Positions 56,335 through 64,000 of a stretch of 64,000 nucleotides of DNA are shown piece after piece (position 1 is the stretch's first letter; the number at the start of each line of letters is the position of its first letter). Made by a program: the position numbers and the translations under genes. The notes beneath the pieces are model-generated. The model saw only the letters and a program-made list of their open reading frames with translations. It did no database searches and was not told the DNA's origin. Origin of the DNA: an uncultured Polaribacter sp. (GTDB lineage Bacteria; Bacteroidota; Bacteroidia; Flavobacteriales; Flavobacteriaceae); contig NZ_CANLXV010000013.1 in NCBI RefSeq assembly GCF_947495205.1, positions 1 through 64,000 of the forward strand. The letters run 5' to 3'.

Positions 56335-57320
56335 TATTGTTTATTTTTTATAGAAGAAATTAGCGTTTTCATTTCTTTATTTCCATTAAACATTTCTAAA
56401 ATTCCTTTGGTTTGTTCTTCAAATGGTTTTTTCTCTGGATAAACAACCTGCACACCAGCAGCCTTTACTGCAGCAATTGATTCTTTTTCTGAAGCTGCCC
56501 ATAATTTACGTTGTGCATTAGTACTTACTTTTACTGCACTTTTTAACCATTGTTTTTCCTTATCGTTTAAACGACTCCAAGTATCTGTACCAATCAATAA
56601 AACATCGGGTACTGCCGTGTGTTCGTCTAAACTGTAAAATTTACAAACTTCGTAGTGTTTAGAAGTGTAAAAACTTGGCGGGTTATTCTCTGCACCGTCT
56701 ACAACTCCTTGTTGTAAAGCAGTATATAATTCTCCCCAAGAAATTGGAGTTGGTGAGCCTCCTAAATCATTTACCATAGCTACTGCCATGTTACTTTTTT
56801 GTACTCTAATTTTTTTTCCTTTTAAATCTGCTGGAGATTTTATTGGCGCTTCTTTCATGTAAAAACTTCTACTTCCTGCATCATAAAAGGTTAAGCCTCT
56901 TAGCCTAAATTTTTCTCCTTTTAGTAATAAACTTTCGCCTATTTCACTATCAAAAACACTAAACGTATGTGCTTTATCTCTAAACATATAAGGCACACTA
57001 AACACCTTATATTCTGGAATAAAATTTTCTAAAACGGCTGCAGATACTTTGGTAATATCTAAACTACCAATTTGCAACAATTCTAAACATTCTCTTTCTC
57101 CTCCTAACTGTCCACTAGGATAAATGTTTAATTGCAGTTTACCTTGAGATTGTTTTTTTAATTCTTCACCTAAGATTACCATTGCTTTGTGCACTGGATG
57201 TTGTGTATCTAAAGCATGCCCCAAACGTATGGTTTTTATAGTAGATTTAGATTGACAACCTAGAAAAAATAGGGTGGTAATTGCTATAATTAAATATTGA
57301 AAAAAATGTGATTTTCTCAT
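56334..57320 (-). CDS. dctP: TRAP transporter substrate-binding protein DctP, lipoprotein
   Basis: The start was set at 57320 (MRKSHFFQYLIIAITTLFFLGC), which gives a lipoprotein signal; an ATG at 57350 would extend into the DUF4861 gene. The mature protein has the DctP pattern: IRLGHALDTQHPVHKAMVILGEELKKQS, IYPSGQLGGERECLELLQIGSLDI, GKKIRVQKSNMAVAMVNDLGGSPTPISWGELYTALQQGVVDGAENNPPSF and NAQRKLWAASEKES. The arginine in IRVQ is the residue that usually binds the carboxylate of the ligand. A uronic acid ligand fits both this arginine and the neighbouring catabolic genes. Lipid anchoring is an unusual feature compared with soluble DctP. Confidence 0.94.
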   Translation of the reverse strand: MRKSHFFQYLIIAITTLFFLGCQSKSTIKTIRLGHALDTQHPVHKAMVILGEELKKQSQGKLQLNIYPSGQLGGERECLELLQIGSLDITKVSAAVLENFIPEYKVFSVPYMFRDKAHTFSVFDSEIGESLLLKGEKFRLRGLTFYDAGSRSFYMKEAPIKSPADLKGKKIRVQKSNMAVAMVNDLGGSPTPISWGELYTALQQGVVDGAENNPPSFYTSKHYEVCKFYSLDEHTAVPDVLLIGTDTWSRLNDKEKQWLKSAVKVSTNAQRKLWAASEKESIAAVKAAGVQVVYPEKKPFEEQTKGILEMFNGNKEMKTLISSIKNKQ

Positions 57321-57333
57321 TTTTATGGTGCGA

Positions 57334-58497
57334 TTAAAGTTTGGTAACAATTAATGGGTTATTGATCTTTTCTGAGAAATCTGTTAAGTAATTTTCCCAT
57401 TCTTTTTGCGTGCTGAATTGTTTGCTTTTTTTCCATCCAAAGCCACTATAAAAAACAACTTTATTATCGATTACGTTTAAATGTAAAAAATGATTACTCT
57501 CATCTTTTCTAGAAGTTACGTATTTCTCTGATCCTGCAAAATAAGGTTTTGTAGTTACTATTCCTGTGCCTACTTCAGAATCATCTAAAGTTTCCCAATG
57601 ACTTACCCAGAAACTGGCATCATTTTGATTGGTTAACCCTGTTTTTTTGTGCAACGTAATTCCTGATGAAATTGTATCTGTACCTGTAACATCAATTTCA
57701 AAACGCGTTAAGTTTTGGCCGTAATCTAAAGAAATGTGTTTGGTTTCGTTAATTGGTTTTCCATTTGCATTCCAGGTAGCATAGGTTAATACAAAACTGG
57801 TTCTTAATGGGCCTGTTGTAATGGTTTTATAAGAAGTAAAGTTTCTAGAAAAATAGTAAGAAGTATCTACTTTTACAGCAGTACCACCAATTCCTCTACT
57901 TACACCTACATGAAAATTATCTAAGCCTTCACCATGGTCTTTATGGTAAGCACCTTTTTTGGCATCGTTTCTTTTGTACCATTTGTTGATAATTGGATAT
58001 TCTACACGTTTTAACCAAGCATCAATTCCGCTAGATAAAGTACCTCCTTTAACACCATCTTCTATCATTTTTTGTGCTACTGGTCCAAAAGTTCTAAAAG
58101 CAACTCTATTGTTTTCCCATGTATAATCGTCTGTTCTTTCTGGTACAAAACGTGAATAACAATATGCGGTATCTACCTTTTTCTCAACTTTTGATGTTGC
58201 TAAAGTGTATGTATTGGTTGTATTTGCTTTAATATGGGGTTGAAAAAGGATAACATCCTCTTTTCCATCCAAATCTTTATCTACAAGTTGAACTATTAAT
58301 TGTTTATTTTCCTCATCTAAAATTACAAGATTCGCTACTTTTTCAACATTCACATCAGAAATATCAACAGAAACGGTTTCAAATTGTCTACTTGAATTTA
58401 AGGTATTTTTTACCGTAATTGTTGTTATTACTTCAGGGCTTTCTTTACAGGATGTAAAAAATGAAAAACCCATTAATAAAAGTGCTATTTTCTTCAT
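57334..58497 (-). CDS. DUF4861 lipoprotein
   Basis: The start was set at 58497 (MKKIALLLMGFSFFTSC), giving a lipoprotein of 387 residues; the first ATG at 58527 adds ten residues ahead of this signal. The mature part shows the DUF4861 pattern: ITVKNTLNSSRQFETVSVDI, ILDEENKQLIVQLVDKDLDGKEDVILFQPHI, WENNRVAFRTFGPV, IDAWLKRVEYPIINKWYKRND, YHKDHGEGLDNFHVGVSRGIGGTAV. Members are common in pectin and uronate loci of Bacteroidota, but their activity is not firmly known to me. It starts upstream of DctP with a small gap (57321-57333), so it belongs to the same transcript and probably prepares or captures the substrate of the TRAP system in the periplasm or at the surface. Confidence 0.85.
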   Translation of the reverse strand: MKKIALLLMGFSFFTSCKESPEVITTITVKNTLNSSRQFETVSVDISDVNVEKVANLVILDEENKQLIVQLVDKDLDGKEDVILFQPHIKANTTNTYTLATSKVEKKVDTAYCYSRFVPERTDDYTWENNRVAFRTFGPVAQKMIEDGVKGGTLSSGIDAWLKRVEYPIINKWYKRNDAKKGAYHKDHGEGLDNFHVGVSRGIGGTAVKVDTSYYFSRNFTSYKTITTGPLRTSFVLTYATWNANGKPINETKHISLDYGQNLTRFEIDVTGTDTISSGITLHKKTGLTNQNDASFWVSHWETLDDSEVGTGIVTTKPYFAGSEKYVTSRKDESNHFLHLNVIDNKVVFYSGFGWKKSKQFSTQKEWENYLTDFSEKINNPLIVTKL

Positions 58498-58551
58498 AAT
58501 TAAAGTGCTAAAAACTCCACAAAACAATTATTTTATGGAGCTGAAATTTAT

Positions 58552-59346
58552 TTATTCTTCGTTTGATGGTTTTCCTATAGTTGCTAAAATTCCTCCATCA
58601 ACATATAAAATATGTCCGTTTACAAAATCACTCGCTTTAGAAGATAAGAATACTGCTGCTCCTGCTAAATCGTCTGGATCTCCCCATTTTTTTGCTGGGG
58701 TTCTGTTCACAATAAAATCGTTAAAAGGATGTCCTTCTACTCTTATTGGTGCTGTTTGCGAAGTTGCAAAATAGCCTGGTCCTATTCCGTTAACTTGTAC
58801 ACCAAAACGAGCCCATTCTGTTGCCATATTTTTAGTTAACATCACTAAACCACCTTTTGCAGCTGCATAAGCTCCTACGGTATTTCTACCCAATTCGCTC
58901 ATCATAGAACAAATATTAATTATTTTTCCTGCCTTTCTTTCCATCATGCCTTTAATTACATGTTTAGAAACAATAAAAGGACTTACCAAATCAATATCTA
59001 TTACTTGCTTAAAGTCTTCAACTTCCATTTCTGCTAATGGAGTTCTTTTAATGATTCCTGCGTTGTTTACCAAAATATCAATAGCACCAACTTCGCTTTC
59101 TATTTTGTTAATGGCTGCAATTACTTGTGCTTCATCTGCTACATTAAATTTGTAGCCCACAGCATTAATTCCTGCTTCTTTGTATAAAGCTACAGCTTTG
59201 TCTATTTTTTCTTGTGATGAATTTCCGTTCACCACAATAGTTGCACCTGCTTTTCCTAAACCCATGGCCATAGACATTCCTAAACCATGTGTAGAACCAG
59301 TTACCAAGGCTACTTTACCTGTAATATCAAATAATGTTTGAGACAT
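58552..59346 (-). CDS. kduD: SDR oxidoreductase KduD (2-dehydro-3-deoxy-D-gluconate 5-dehydrogenase)
   Basis: This is a 264-residue short-chain dehydrogenase, expected to reduce 3-deoxy-D-glycero-2,5-hexodiulosonate to KDG with NAD(P)H. It has the cofactor motif TGSTHGLGMSMA, the strand NNAG in ILVNNAGIIKRTP, the catalytic serine in ICSMMSELG and YAAAKGG with the catalytic tyrosine and lysine, then GPGYFAT and VDGG near the end. It follows KduI by 9 bases, and this pairing is what separates KduD from other SDR enzymes. Together they process the product released by GH105. The protein is cytoplasmic, with no signal peptide. Confidence 0.9.
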   Translation of the reverse strand: MSQTLFDITGKVALVTGSTHGLGMSMAMGLGKAGATIVVNGNSSQEKIDKAVALYKEAGINAVGYKFNVADEAQVIAAINKIESEVGAIDILVNNAGIIKRTPLAEMEVEDFKQVIDIDLVSPFIVSKHVIKGMMERKAGKIINICSMMSELGRNTVGAYAAAKGGLVMLTKNMATEWARFGVQVNGIGPGYFATSQTAPIRVEGHPFNDFIVNRTPAKKWGDPDDLAGAAVFLSSKASDFVNGHILYVDGGILATIGKPSNEE

Positions 59347-59355
59347 ATTTTTATC

Positions 59356-60198
59356 TTATCTTAAATCTGTAATTTTCGCAACATCCATATCATTATAATC
59401 TAGGTTTTCTCCTGCCATACCCCAAATAAAAGTATAATTAGAAGTACCAGAACCAGAGTGAATAGACCATGGTGGTGAAATTACAGCTTCATGATTTTGC
59501 ATCCAAATATGACGCGTTTCTTGTGGTTCGCCCATAAAATGACATACAGATTGCTCTTCCATAATGTCCATATAATAATAAATTTCCATTCTTCTATCAT
59601 GCACATGAGCTGGCATGGTATTCCAAACAGAACCTGTTTTCAACTCAGTCATTCCCATTTGTAATTGACAAGTAGTTACAATACCACCAATAATCATCTG
59701 GTTTACTGTTCTATGATTAGCTGTCTCTAAACTTCCTAATTCAATTTTATTTGCTTCCTCTTTAGTAACTTGCTTCGTTGGGTAAGCGCTGTGTGCTGGT
59801 GCAGAGTTCATGTAAAACTTTGCAGGGTTATTGGCATCTTCACTAGTAAAAGTTACTTCTTTTACACCTTTTCCTAAGTATAAAGCATCTTTATGCAACA
59901 TTTTGTAGCTTTCTCCATCTGCAGTAATGGTTCCTGTACCACCAACATTAATAACACCAACCTCTCTTCTGTCCAAAAAGTTTTCTGATTTTAAAGAATC
60001 TATGGTTTCTAATGTTAATGCATCAGTTGTAGGAACAGCACCTCCTGCCATATATCTATCATAATGTGTATATACCCATTTAATATGACCTGCATTCATT
60101 AAATCTGGTATTAAAAACTCATTTCTTAATTCTTGTGTGTCGTATTTTTTAACTGCTTGCGGACTTGAAGCGTATCTTGTTTCAAAAGTTGTTGCCAT
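59356..60198 (-). CDS. kduI: 5-keto-4-deoxyuronate isomerase KduI
   Basis: This enzyme converts 5-keto-4-deoxyuronate, formed spontaneously from the unsaturated uronate released by GH105, to 3-deoxy-D-glycero-2,5-hexodiulosonate. The 280-residue length is standard. The zinc ligands fall at H198, H200, E205 and H247 (MPAHVHDRRMEIYYYMDI and PPWSIHSGSGT), two residues along from the E. coli positions. Other family features are YDRYMAGGAVPTT, REVGVINVGGTG and FYMNSAPAHSAYPT. It is followed 9 bases later by KduD and preceded by the UxuA gene after 81 bases that contain a hairpin. The cytoplasmic location fits the absence of a signal peptide. Confidence 0.96.
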   Translation of the reverse strand: MATTFETRYASSPQAVKKYDTQELRNEFLIPDLMNAGHIKWVYTHYDRYMAGGAVPTTDALTLETIDSLKSENFLDRREVGVINVGGTGTITADGESYKMLHKDALYLGKGVKEVTFTSEDANNPAKFYMNSAPAHSAYPTKQVTKEEANKIELGSLETANHRTVNQMIIGGIVTTCQLQMGMTELKTGSVWNTMPAHVHDRRMEIYYYMDIMEEQSVCHFMGEPQETRHIWMQNHEAVISPPWSIHSGSGTSNYTFIWGMAGENLDYNDMDVAKITDLR

Positions 60199-60238
60199 AG
60201 TTTTTCTTTTAATATTTTATTTTAATTGTAACGTTTAA

Positions 60239-60271
60239 GGTATCATGCTGAATTTAGTTCAGTATGATACC
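60239..60271 (-). terminator. Strong hairpin between UxuA and KduI genes
   Basis: GGTATCATGCTGAA (60239-60252) pairs with TTCAGTATGATACC (60258-60271) around TTTAG, with one mismatch or wobble. No long T run follows on the minus strand, so it may be a weak terminator, a processing or mRNA-stability element rather than a strong stop. Confidence 0.55.
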
Positions 60272-60279
60272 CAAACAGT

Positions 60280-61467
60280 TTATAATGAACGTCTAATTCC
60301 TAGTTCTAGACCTCTTAATTCTGCTAAACCTCGTAAACGACCAATTCCAGAATATCCTGGATTCGTCTTCTTTTTTAAATCGTCTAACATTTTATGTCCA
60401 TGATCTGGTCTAAAAGGCATTCTAACATCTTGTCTACCTGCTGCAATTCGTTTTTGTTGTTCTAAAACCAATTCTTTCATAACTGCGTACATGTCTACAT
60501 CACCTTCTAAATGATCTGCTTCATGGAAATTTCCTTCTGCATCTCGTTTTGTAGCACGTAAATGAATAAAATGAATTCTATCTCCTAAACGTTTTACCAT
60601 TCCTGCCAAATCATTATCTGCTCTTACACCAAAAGAACCTGTACAAAAGGTTAATCCGTTATTTGGAGATTTTACAGCATCGTATAAATCTACAATATCT
60701 TGCTCTGTAGATACAACTCTTGGTAAACCTAAAATAGGAAAAGGTGGATCATCTGGATGAATACACATTAACACACCTGCTTGCTCTGCTGCAGGTATAA
60801 TTTCTGATAAGAAAGAGAATAAATTTGCTTTTAATTCTTTTGGACCAATATTATTATAAGTGGCTAAAATTGCATTAAATTCTTCTAAAGAATAACCTTC
60901 TTCTGCGCCTGGTAAACCAGCAATAATATTTCTTATAAGTTTGGTTTGCTCTTCTTCTGAAGTGTTTTTAATAAAGTCTGCAGCTTCTTGTTTTTGCGCA
61001 TCAGAATAATCATTTTCTGCTCCTGGTCTTTTTAACAAATACAGTTCAAAAGCTGCAAAAGCTGCTGCTTCAAAACGTAAAGCAGTAGATTGATCTGAAA
61101 CTTCATAATCTAAATTGGTACGTGTCCAATCTAAAACCGGCATAAAATTATAACATACAATATCAATACCACAAGCACCTAAATTTAAAAGCGTTTGTTT
61201 GTAATTTTGATAATATTTTTTATAGTCGCCTGTTTTGGTTTTTATATTTTCATGAATTGGCACAGATTCTACCACAGACCAAGTTAAGCCTACTTCTTCT
61301 ATTTGTGCAATTCTTTTCTGAATTTCTGCTACCGTCCAAACTTCTCCATTTGGAATGTGATGTAATGCAGATACAATACCTGTTGCACCTGACTGTTTGA
61401 TATCAGCTAAAGAAACCGGGTCATTTGGACCATACCAACGCCATGTTTGTTCTAAATTCATACTCAT
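60280..61467 (-). CDS. uxuA: Mannonate dehydratase UxuA
   Basis: This enzyme dehydrates D-mannonate to KDG. The 395-residue length matches the family. Features in order: [37 protein letters not shown] (active-site WYG and HHIP), [55 protein letters not shown] with metal-binding histidine and aspartates, [41 protein letters not shown] and [14 protein letters not shown]. The start could be either methionine of MSM. It serves saturated uronates, such as glucuronate or iduronate from ulvan, after isomerization and reduction; the isomerase UxaC is not in the window. It shares the transcript direction with the SDR oxidoreductase at 61573-62400. Confidence 0.97.
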   Translation of the reverse strand: MSMNLEQTWRWYGPNDPVSLADIKQSGATGIVSALHHIPNGEVWTVAEIQKRIAQIEEVGLTWSVVESVPIHENIKTKTGDYKKYYQNYKQTLLNLGACGIDIVCYNFMPVLDWTRTNLDYEVSDQSTALRFEAAAFAAFELYLLKRPGAENDYSDAQKQEAADFIKNTSEEEQTKLIRNIIAGLPGAEEGYSLEEFNAILATYNNIGPKELKANLFSFLSEIIPAAEQAGVLMCIHPDDPPFPILGLPRVVSTEQDIVDLYDAVKSPNNGLTFCTGSFGVRADNDLAGMVKRLGDRIHFIHLRATKRDAEGNFHEADHLEGDVDMYAVMKELVLEQQKRIAAGRQDVRMPFRPDHGHKMLDDLKKKTNPGYSGIGRLRGLAELRGLELGIRRSL

Positions 61468-61572
61468 AATTCCATCTTAACCTTCCTAAAGTGAAGGGAT
61501 TTTATTTATTATTAATACTAATTATTTTTTTTGAATAGATTGATTCTAAATCATCAAAATACTACTGAAATT

Positions 61573-62400
61573 TTAAACACCACTATATGCTGAAAAACCA
61601 CCATCAATTGGAATTACAATTCCAGTAACAAATGCTGATGCATCATCACATAAAAATAGTGTAGAACTTACCAAATCATCTGCAGTACCATAACGTCCCA
61701 TAGGTGTTTGATCTATAATTTGTTGCCCTCTTTGCGTTAAGCTTCCATCTTCATTAGTTAATAAAGCACGGTTTTGATCTGTTAAGAAAAAACCTGGCGC
61801 CAATGCATTTACACGAATACCAACTTTAGAAAAATGTACTGCCAACCATTGTGTAAAGTTTGATATAGCTGCCTTTGCACCACTATATGCAGGTATTTTA
61901 GTTAATGGTGTATAAGCATTCATTGATGAAATATTTAAAACCGAACAACCTTCACGACCAACCATATCTTTAGCAAAAACTTGAGTAGGAATTAACGTTC
62001 CTAAAAAGTTTAAATTAAAGGTAAATTCTATTCCTTTAGGATCTAAATCAAAAAAAGTTTTAAAACCTTCTACTGTACTTTGTAAATCTTCCATTGCAAA
62101 AAACGGATTAGATGTAGTTCCTAAAGGATGATTACCTCCTGCTCCATTTACCAAAATATCTACCTTACCAAAGGCAGCATTAATTGTTTCTTTGGCTTTT
62201 TCTAAAGAATCTTTTTCTAAAACATTCGCAGCAACTCCTATAGCCTCTCCTCCTGCTTCTTTAATTGCTGTAGCAACATTATTTGCTGCTTCTTCTCTTA
62301 AGTCTAAAACTGCTATTTTATTACCTTGCTTTGCAAGAGCCATAGCCATTGTGCTACATAAAACGCCTCCTGCACCTGTTAATACGATTGTTTTACTCAT
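61573..62400 (-). CDS. SDR-type D-mannonate oxidoreductase (UxuB role)
   Basis: This is a 275-residue short-chain dehydrogenase. It shows the cofactor motif TGAGGVLCSTMAMALAKQG, NGAGGNHPLGTT, a long insertion (FFAMEDLQSTVEGFKTFFDLDPKGIEF) typical of SDR fructuronate/mannonate reductases, the catalytic serine in NISSMNAYTP and YSGAK, and IPIDGGFSAYSGV at the end. Sitting upstream of UxuA by 105 bases, it is the expected non-homologous replacement of the classical UxuB, reducing D-fructuronate to D-mannonate. It probably opens the operon running through UxuA, KduI, KduD, DUF4861 and the TRAP genes. No locus promoter box precedes it. Another sugar-acid dehydrogenase role is possible. Confidence 0.85.
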   Translation of the reverse strand: MSKTIVLTGAGGVLCSTMAMALAKQGNKIAVLDLREEAANNVATAIKEAGGEAIGVAANVLEKDSLEKAKETINAAFGKVDILVNGAGGNHPLGTTSNPFFAMEDLQSTVEGFKTFFDLDPKGIEFTFNLNFLGTLIPTQVFAKDMVGREGCSVLNISSMNAYTPLTKIPAYSGAKAAISNFTQWLAVHFSKVGIRVNALAPGFFLTDQNRALLTNEDGSLTQRGQQIIDQTPMGRYGTADDLVSSTLFLCDDASAFVTGIVIPIDGGFSAYSGV

Positions 62401-62861
62401 TGATAGTTTTCTTATTTGTAATTATAATATTAATATATTTATTTTATGTAATGATTCAAAAAAGGGTAAATAACATCCAACCATCTTATTTAAAGCTAGT
62501 TATATTCCTGTAAATAATCTTAAACTGTATTTTTATTAAAATCAAAAATACGTAAATTAAATTATTTTTACTTGAAATAATAGCATCGTTTATAATTTTT
62601 TATGACCGTTTAAATTTATCTTTATCAAAAAGATAATACATGAGATTCAACTTAAAATTTTTCTTGTTATAAAAGATTTATTTCAAGATGAATCAAAAAA
62701 ACTATTTAAAAAAATAAACGATATTATGCCGATATTTTATAAATGAAGAAAATTATATTGTTTTATAAATTGAATATTCAAACTTACAAAACAATATAAT
62801 TCTTAAAGCACGTTGTATTTCTTATGCAACTTCTTAAAATAAGTGGTAATGTTACAAAGTC
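62401..62861. other. Spacer between the uronate operon and the permease operon
   Basis: This 461-base AT-rich stretch should contain the promoter of the uronate operon, but the locus box (CAGGAT repeat with 19-base spacing) is not present. One ATTCCTG near 62504-62510 lacks the partner repeat and a -7 element at the right distance. A hairpin at 62751-62802 is listed separately. Confidence 0.5.
62751..62802 (-). terminator. Hairpin after the permease genes
   Basis: AATTATATTGTTTT (62751-62764) pairs with AAAACAATATAATT (62789-62802) across a 24-base interior; T-rich sequence follows on the minus strand. It lies about 60 bases past the stop of the 55-residue peptide gene. Confidence 0.6.
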
Positions 62862-63029
62862 TTATTCTTCTTTCAGCCAAAAAGGCGTAGCAATAAACCA
62901 TAAAACCGTACCAATTAGCATAAACATTTTCAATTTAGATGCATCTATTGTTCCTAAGAATAAAAGTATACTTGCTAGCAATATTAAAACACCTATAGCT
63001 AATGCACTTATTAATTTTAGTATTTTCAT
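62862..63029 (-). CDS. 55-residue membrane peptide next to NCS1 permease
   Basis: This short gene has its ATG at 63027-63029 and TAA at 62862-62864, and starts 3 bases after the permease stop. It encodes MKILKLISALAIGVLILLAS, then ILLFLGTIDASK, MFMLIGTVLWFIATPFWL and a final KEE. Two hydrophobic segments (about 5-26 and 35-50) predict a small two-pass inner-membrane protein. The tight spacing suggests a partner subunit or stabilizer of the permease. Nothing else identifies it. It is shorter than 60 codons and would be missed by length-filtered gene calls. Confidence 0.7.
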   Translation of the reverse strand: MKILKLISALAIGVLILLASILLFLGTIDASKLKMFMLIGTVLWFIATPFWLKEE

Positions 63030-63032
63030 AAT

Positions 63033-64000
63033 TTAAGATTTTTGAAGTTTCATAATAATAACATATAATATACTTGAGGCAACCCAACAAGGAATTACGG
63101 CATACGCTGGAAATAAGTTTTGCATAAAAATAAAATATAATCCTAATGCTACTGGAAGTACCCAAGCTAACAAAACTGCAGGATTAAATACAGAACCTTT
63201 TTGATCTGCATAATCTTGGGTGAAATTCATTTTCTTTGCAAGGTAATGGTTTACAAAAATAACCCCTCCCATTGGCCCTAAAATAGTACCATATAAACCT
63301 ACAAAATCAAGTAATTTTCCTGAAAGTGCAGGAAAAATACCGGCAGCTGTAGCCACTAAACCAGCTAAAATTACACCTGAATATGACTTTGCTTTTGCAG
63401 GAAATAGACTTTGAAAAGCAAGACCTGCTCTATATATAGTTGGGTTTGCAGTTGTCCAACCTGCTACAATTACACAAATAATACCTGTCCAACCAACTGC
63501 ACTCCAAGCTAGTGCACCTGGATTTGCAGAAATATCTCCTGTTAATTTTATTTGGGCAGCTAACATAAATGATGCACAAATCCAAGCCATATAATGCCCT
63601 AAAAACATACCTACAGAAGGTCCCCATCCTGCACGACTATCTTTAGCAAAACGCATAATACTTAAATCTGCCATACCAAAATGCATTGCCGCGTTACATA
63701 ACCAAGAGAATATTACAATTTTCCAAAATCCGAAATCTACTTTCCCGTTAGCAGCTTGTACTACACTTACTCCTTTATCCCATTCTGTTAACAAACTATC
63801 CCAAGAATCTACATTCATTTGCGCTAAAGCAGATAATCCGCAGGCTGCAAATACAACAATCATCCATGGAGCTGCAATATTTGCAAACTTAGAAACAGTA
63901 TTATAACCAGCAGCAGCAACAATTGCCATTACTACACCTACAATAACTACAATTAATGAAAAAGCAGGACTACTTAAACCAAAAATATTTTCTGGTACAG
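63033..64000 (-). CDS. NCS1-type permease (purine/cytosine permease family), 5' end outside window
   Basis: The reading frame continues beyond an internal ATG at 63929 to the window edge (VPENIFGLSSPAFSLIVVIV), so the start is missing. The visible part has eight or so hydrophobic segments and NCS1-like stretches: AAAGYNTVSKFANIAAPWMIVVFAACG, FSWLCNAAMHFGMADLSIMRFAKDSRAGWGPSVGMFLGHYMAWICASFM, AGWTTANPTIYRAGLAFQSLFP and GPMGGVIFVNHYLAKK. The family carries nucleobases, allantoin, thiamine-like and related compounds. No nucleobase gene is nearby, so its link to ulvan is uncertain. It is followed directly by the 55-residue membrane peptide. Confidence 0.85.
   Translation of the reverse strand, partial: VPENIFGLSSPAFSLIVVIVGVVMAIVAAAGYNTVSKFANIAAPWMIVVFAACGLSALAQMNVDSWDSLLTEWDKGVSVVQAANGKVDFGFWKIVIFSWLCNAAMHFGMADLSIMRFAKDSRAGWGPSVGMFLGHYMAWICASFMLAAQIKLTGDISANPGALAWSAVGWTGIICVIVAGWTTANPTIYRAGLAFQSLFPAKAKSYSGVILAGLVATAAGIFPALSGKLLDFVGLYGTILGPMGGVIFVNHYLAKKMNFTQDYADQKGSVFNPAVLLAWVLPVALGLYFIFMQNLFPAYAVIPCWVASSILYVIIMKLQKS

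Noticed and set aside
60239..60271. A possible riboswitch in the UxuA-KduI gap
   Set aside because: Only one simple hairpin is present, without the conserved loops of a known riboswitch class; a processing or weak termination element explains it.
62504..62510. A CAGGAA-type half-site in front of the uronate operon
   Set aside because: It has neither a second repeat 10 bases away nor a TANNTTTR element 19 bases downstream, so it does not fit the shared promoter.
1..64000. Antisense reading frames over the large enzyme and SusC genes
   Set aside because: They lie inside long genes with clear domains, have no domain features of their own and are expected by chance in low-GC sequence.
1..64000. 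CRISPR arrays, tRNA or rRNA genes, insertion sequences
   Set aside because: No regularly spaced repeats, no cloverleaf-like or rRNA-like stretch and no transposase frame could be found by reading.

Overview
The window is AT-rich DNA from a marine member of the Bacteroidota, most likely a Flavobacteriaceae species. The reasons are tandem SusC/SusD pairs, many type IX secretion (T9SS) C-terminal sorting domains, lipoproteins with acidic residues after the lipobox cysteine, and TANNTTTG-type -7 promoter elements. The species cannot be named from the sequence. No rRNA, tRNA, CRISPR array, insertion sequence or phage gene was seen.

About 1-53.4 kb is one large polysaccharide utilization locus, almost certainly for ulvan, the sulfated rhamnose/uronic acid/xylose polymer of green algae. 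It holds three PL28-type ulvan lyase domains (144-1724, 8094-9023, 30242-32779), two BNR-propeller lyases (1783-4236, 36088-38196), a heparinase II/III-like lyase (10433-14260), a GH106 and a sulfatase-GH78 fusion for sulfated rhamnose, a GH105 unsaturated glucuronyl hydrolase, two GH3, a GH43, a GH2, a ThuA-DUF1080 fusion and a nucleoside-hydrolase-like secreted protein. At 42.2-53.3 kb a five-gene import operon encodes SusC1-SusD1-SusC2-SusD2 and a DUF1735 lipoprotein. The expected flow is: T9SS-secreted and lipid-anchored lyases cut ulvan outside the cell, SusCD import oligomers, and periplasmic GH105, rhamnosidases, sulfatase and xylosidase-like enzymes finish them.

About 53.6-62.4 kb is the uronate end of the pathway: a DMT transporter, a TRAP transporter (DctM, DctQ, DctP), a DUF4861 lipoprotein, KduD and KduI (unsaturated uronate to KDG), and mannonate dehydratase UxuA with an SDR mannonate oxidoreductase (saturated uronates to KDG). 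At the right edge lie a 55-residue membrane peptide and an NCS1-type permease cut by the window end.

The main discovery is a shared promoter design in front of twelve positions in the locus: a direct repeat (CANNAY-N4-CAGGAT) followed by 2+19 bases and a TANNTTTR -7 element. Eleven copies precede intact genes or operons; the twelfth points at a decayed gene at 18.2-18.75 kb. The repeat has a 10-bp period and sits over the -33 region, which suggests one activator, possibly of AraC/HTCS type. No regulator gene lies in the window. A second decayed gene (a DUF5060-like fragment) lies at 35.7-35.9 kb. Two genes shorter than 60 codons were also found, at 32881-33060 and 62862-63029.
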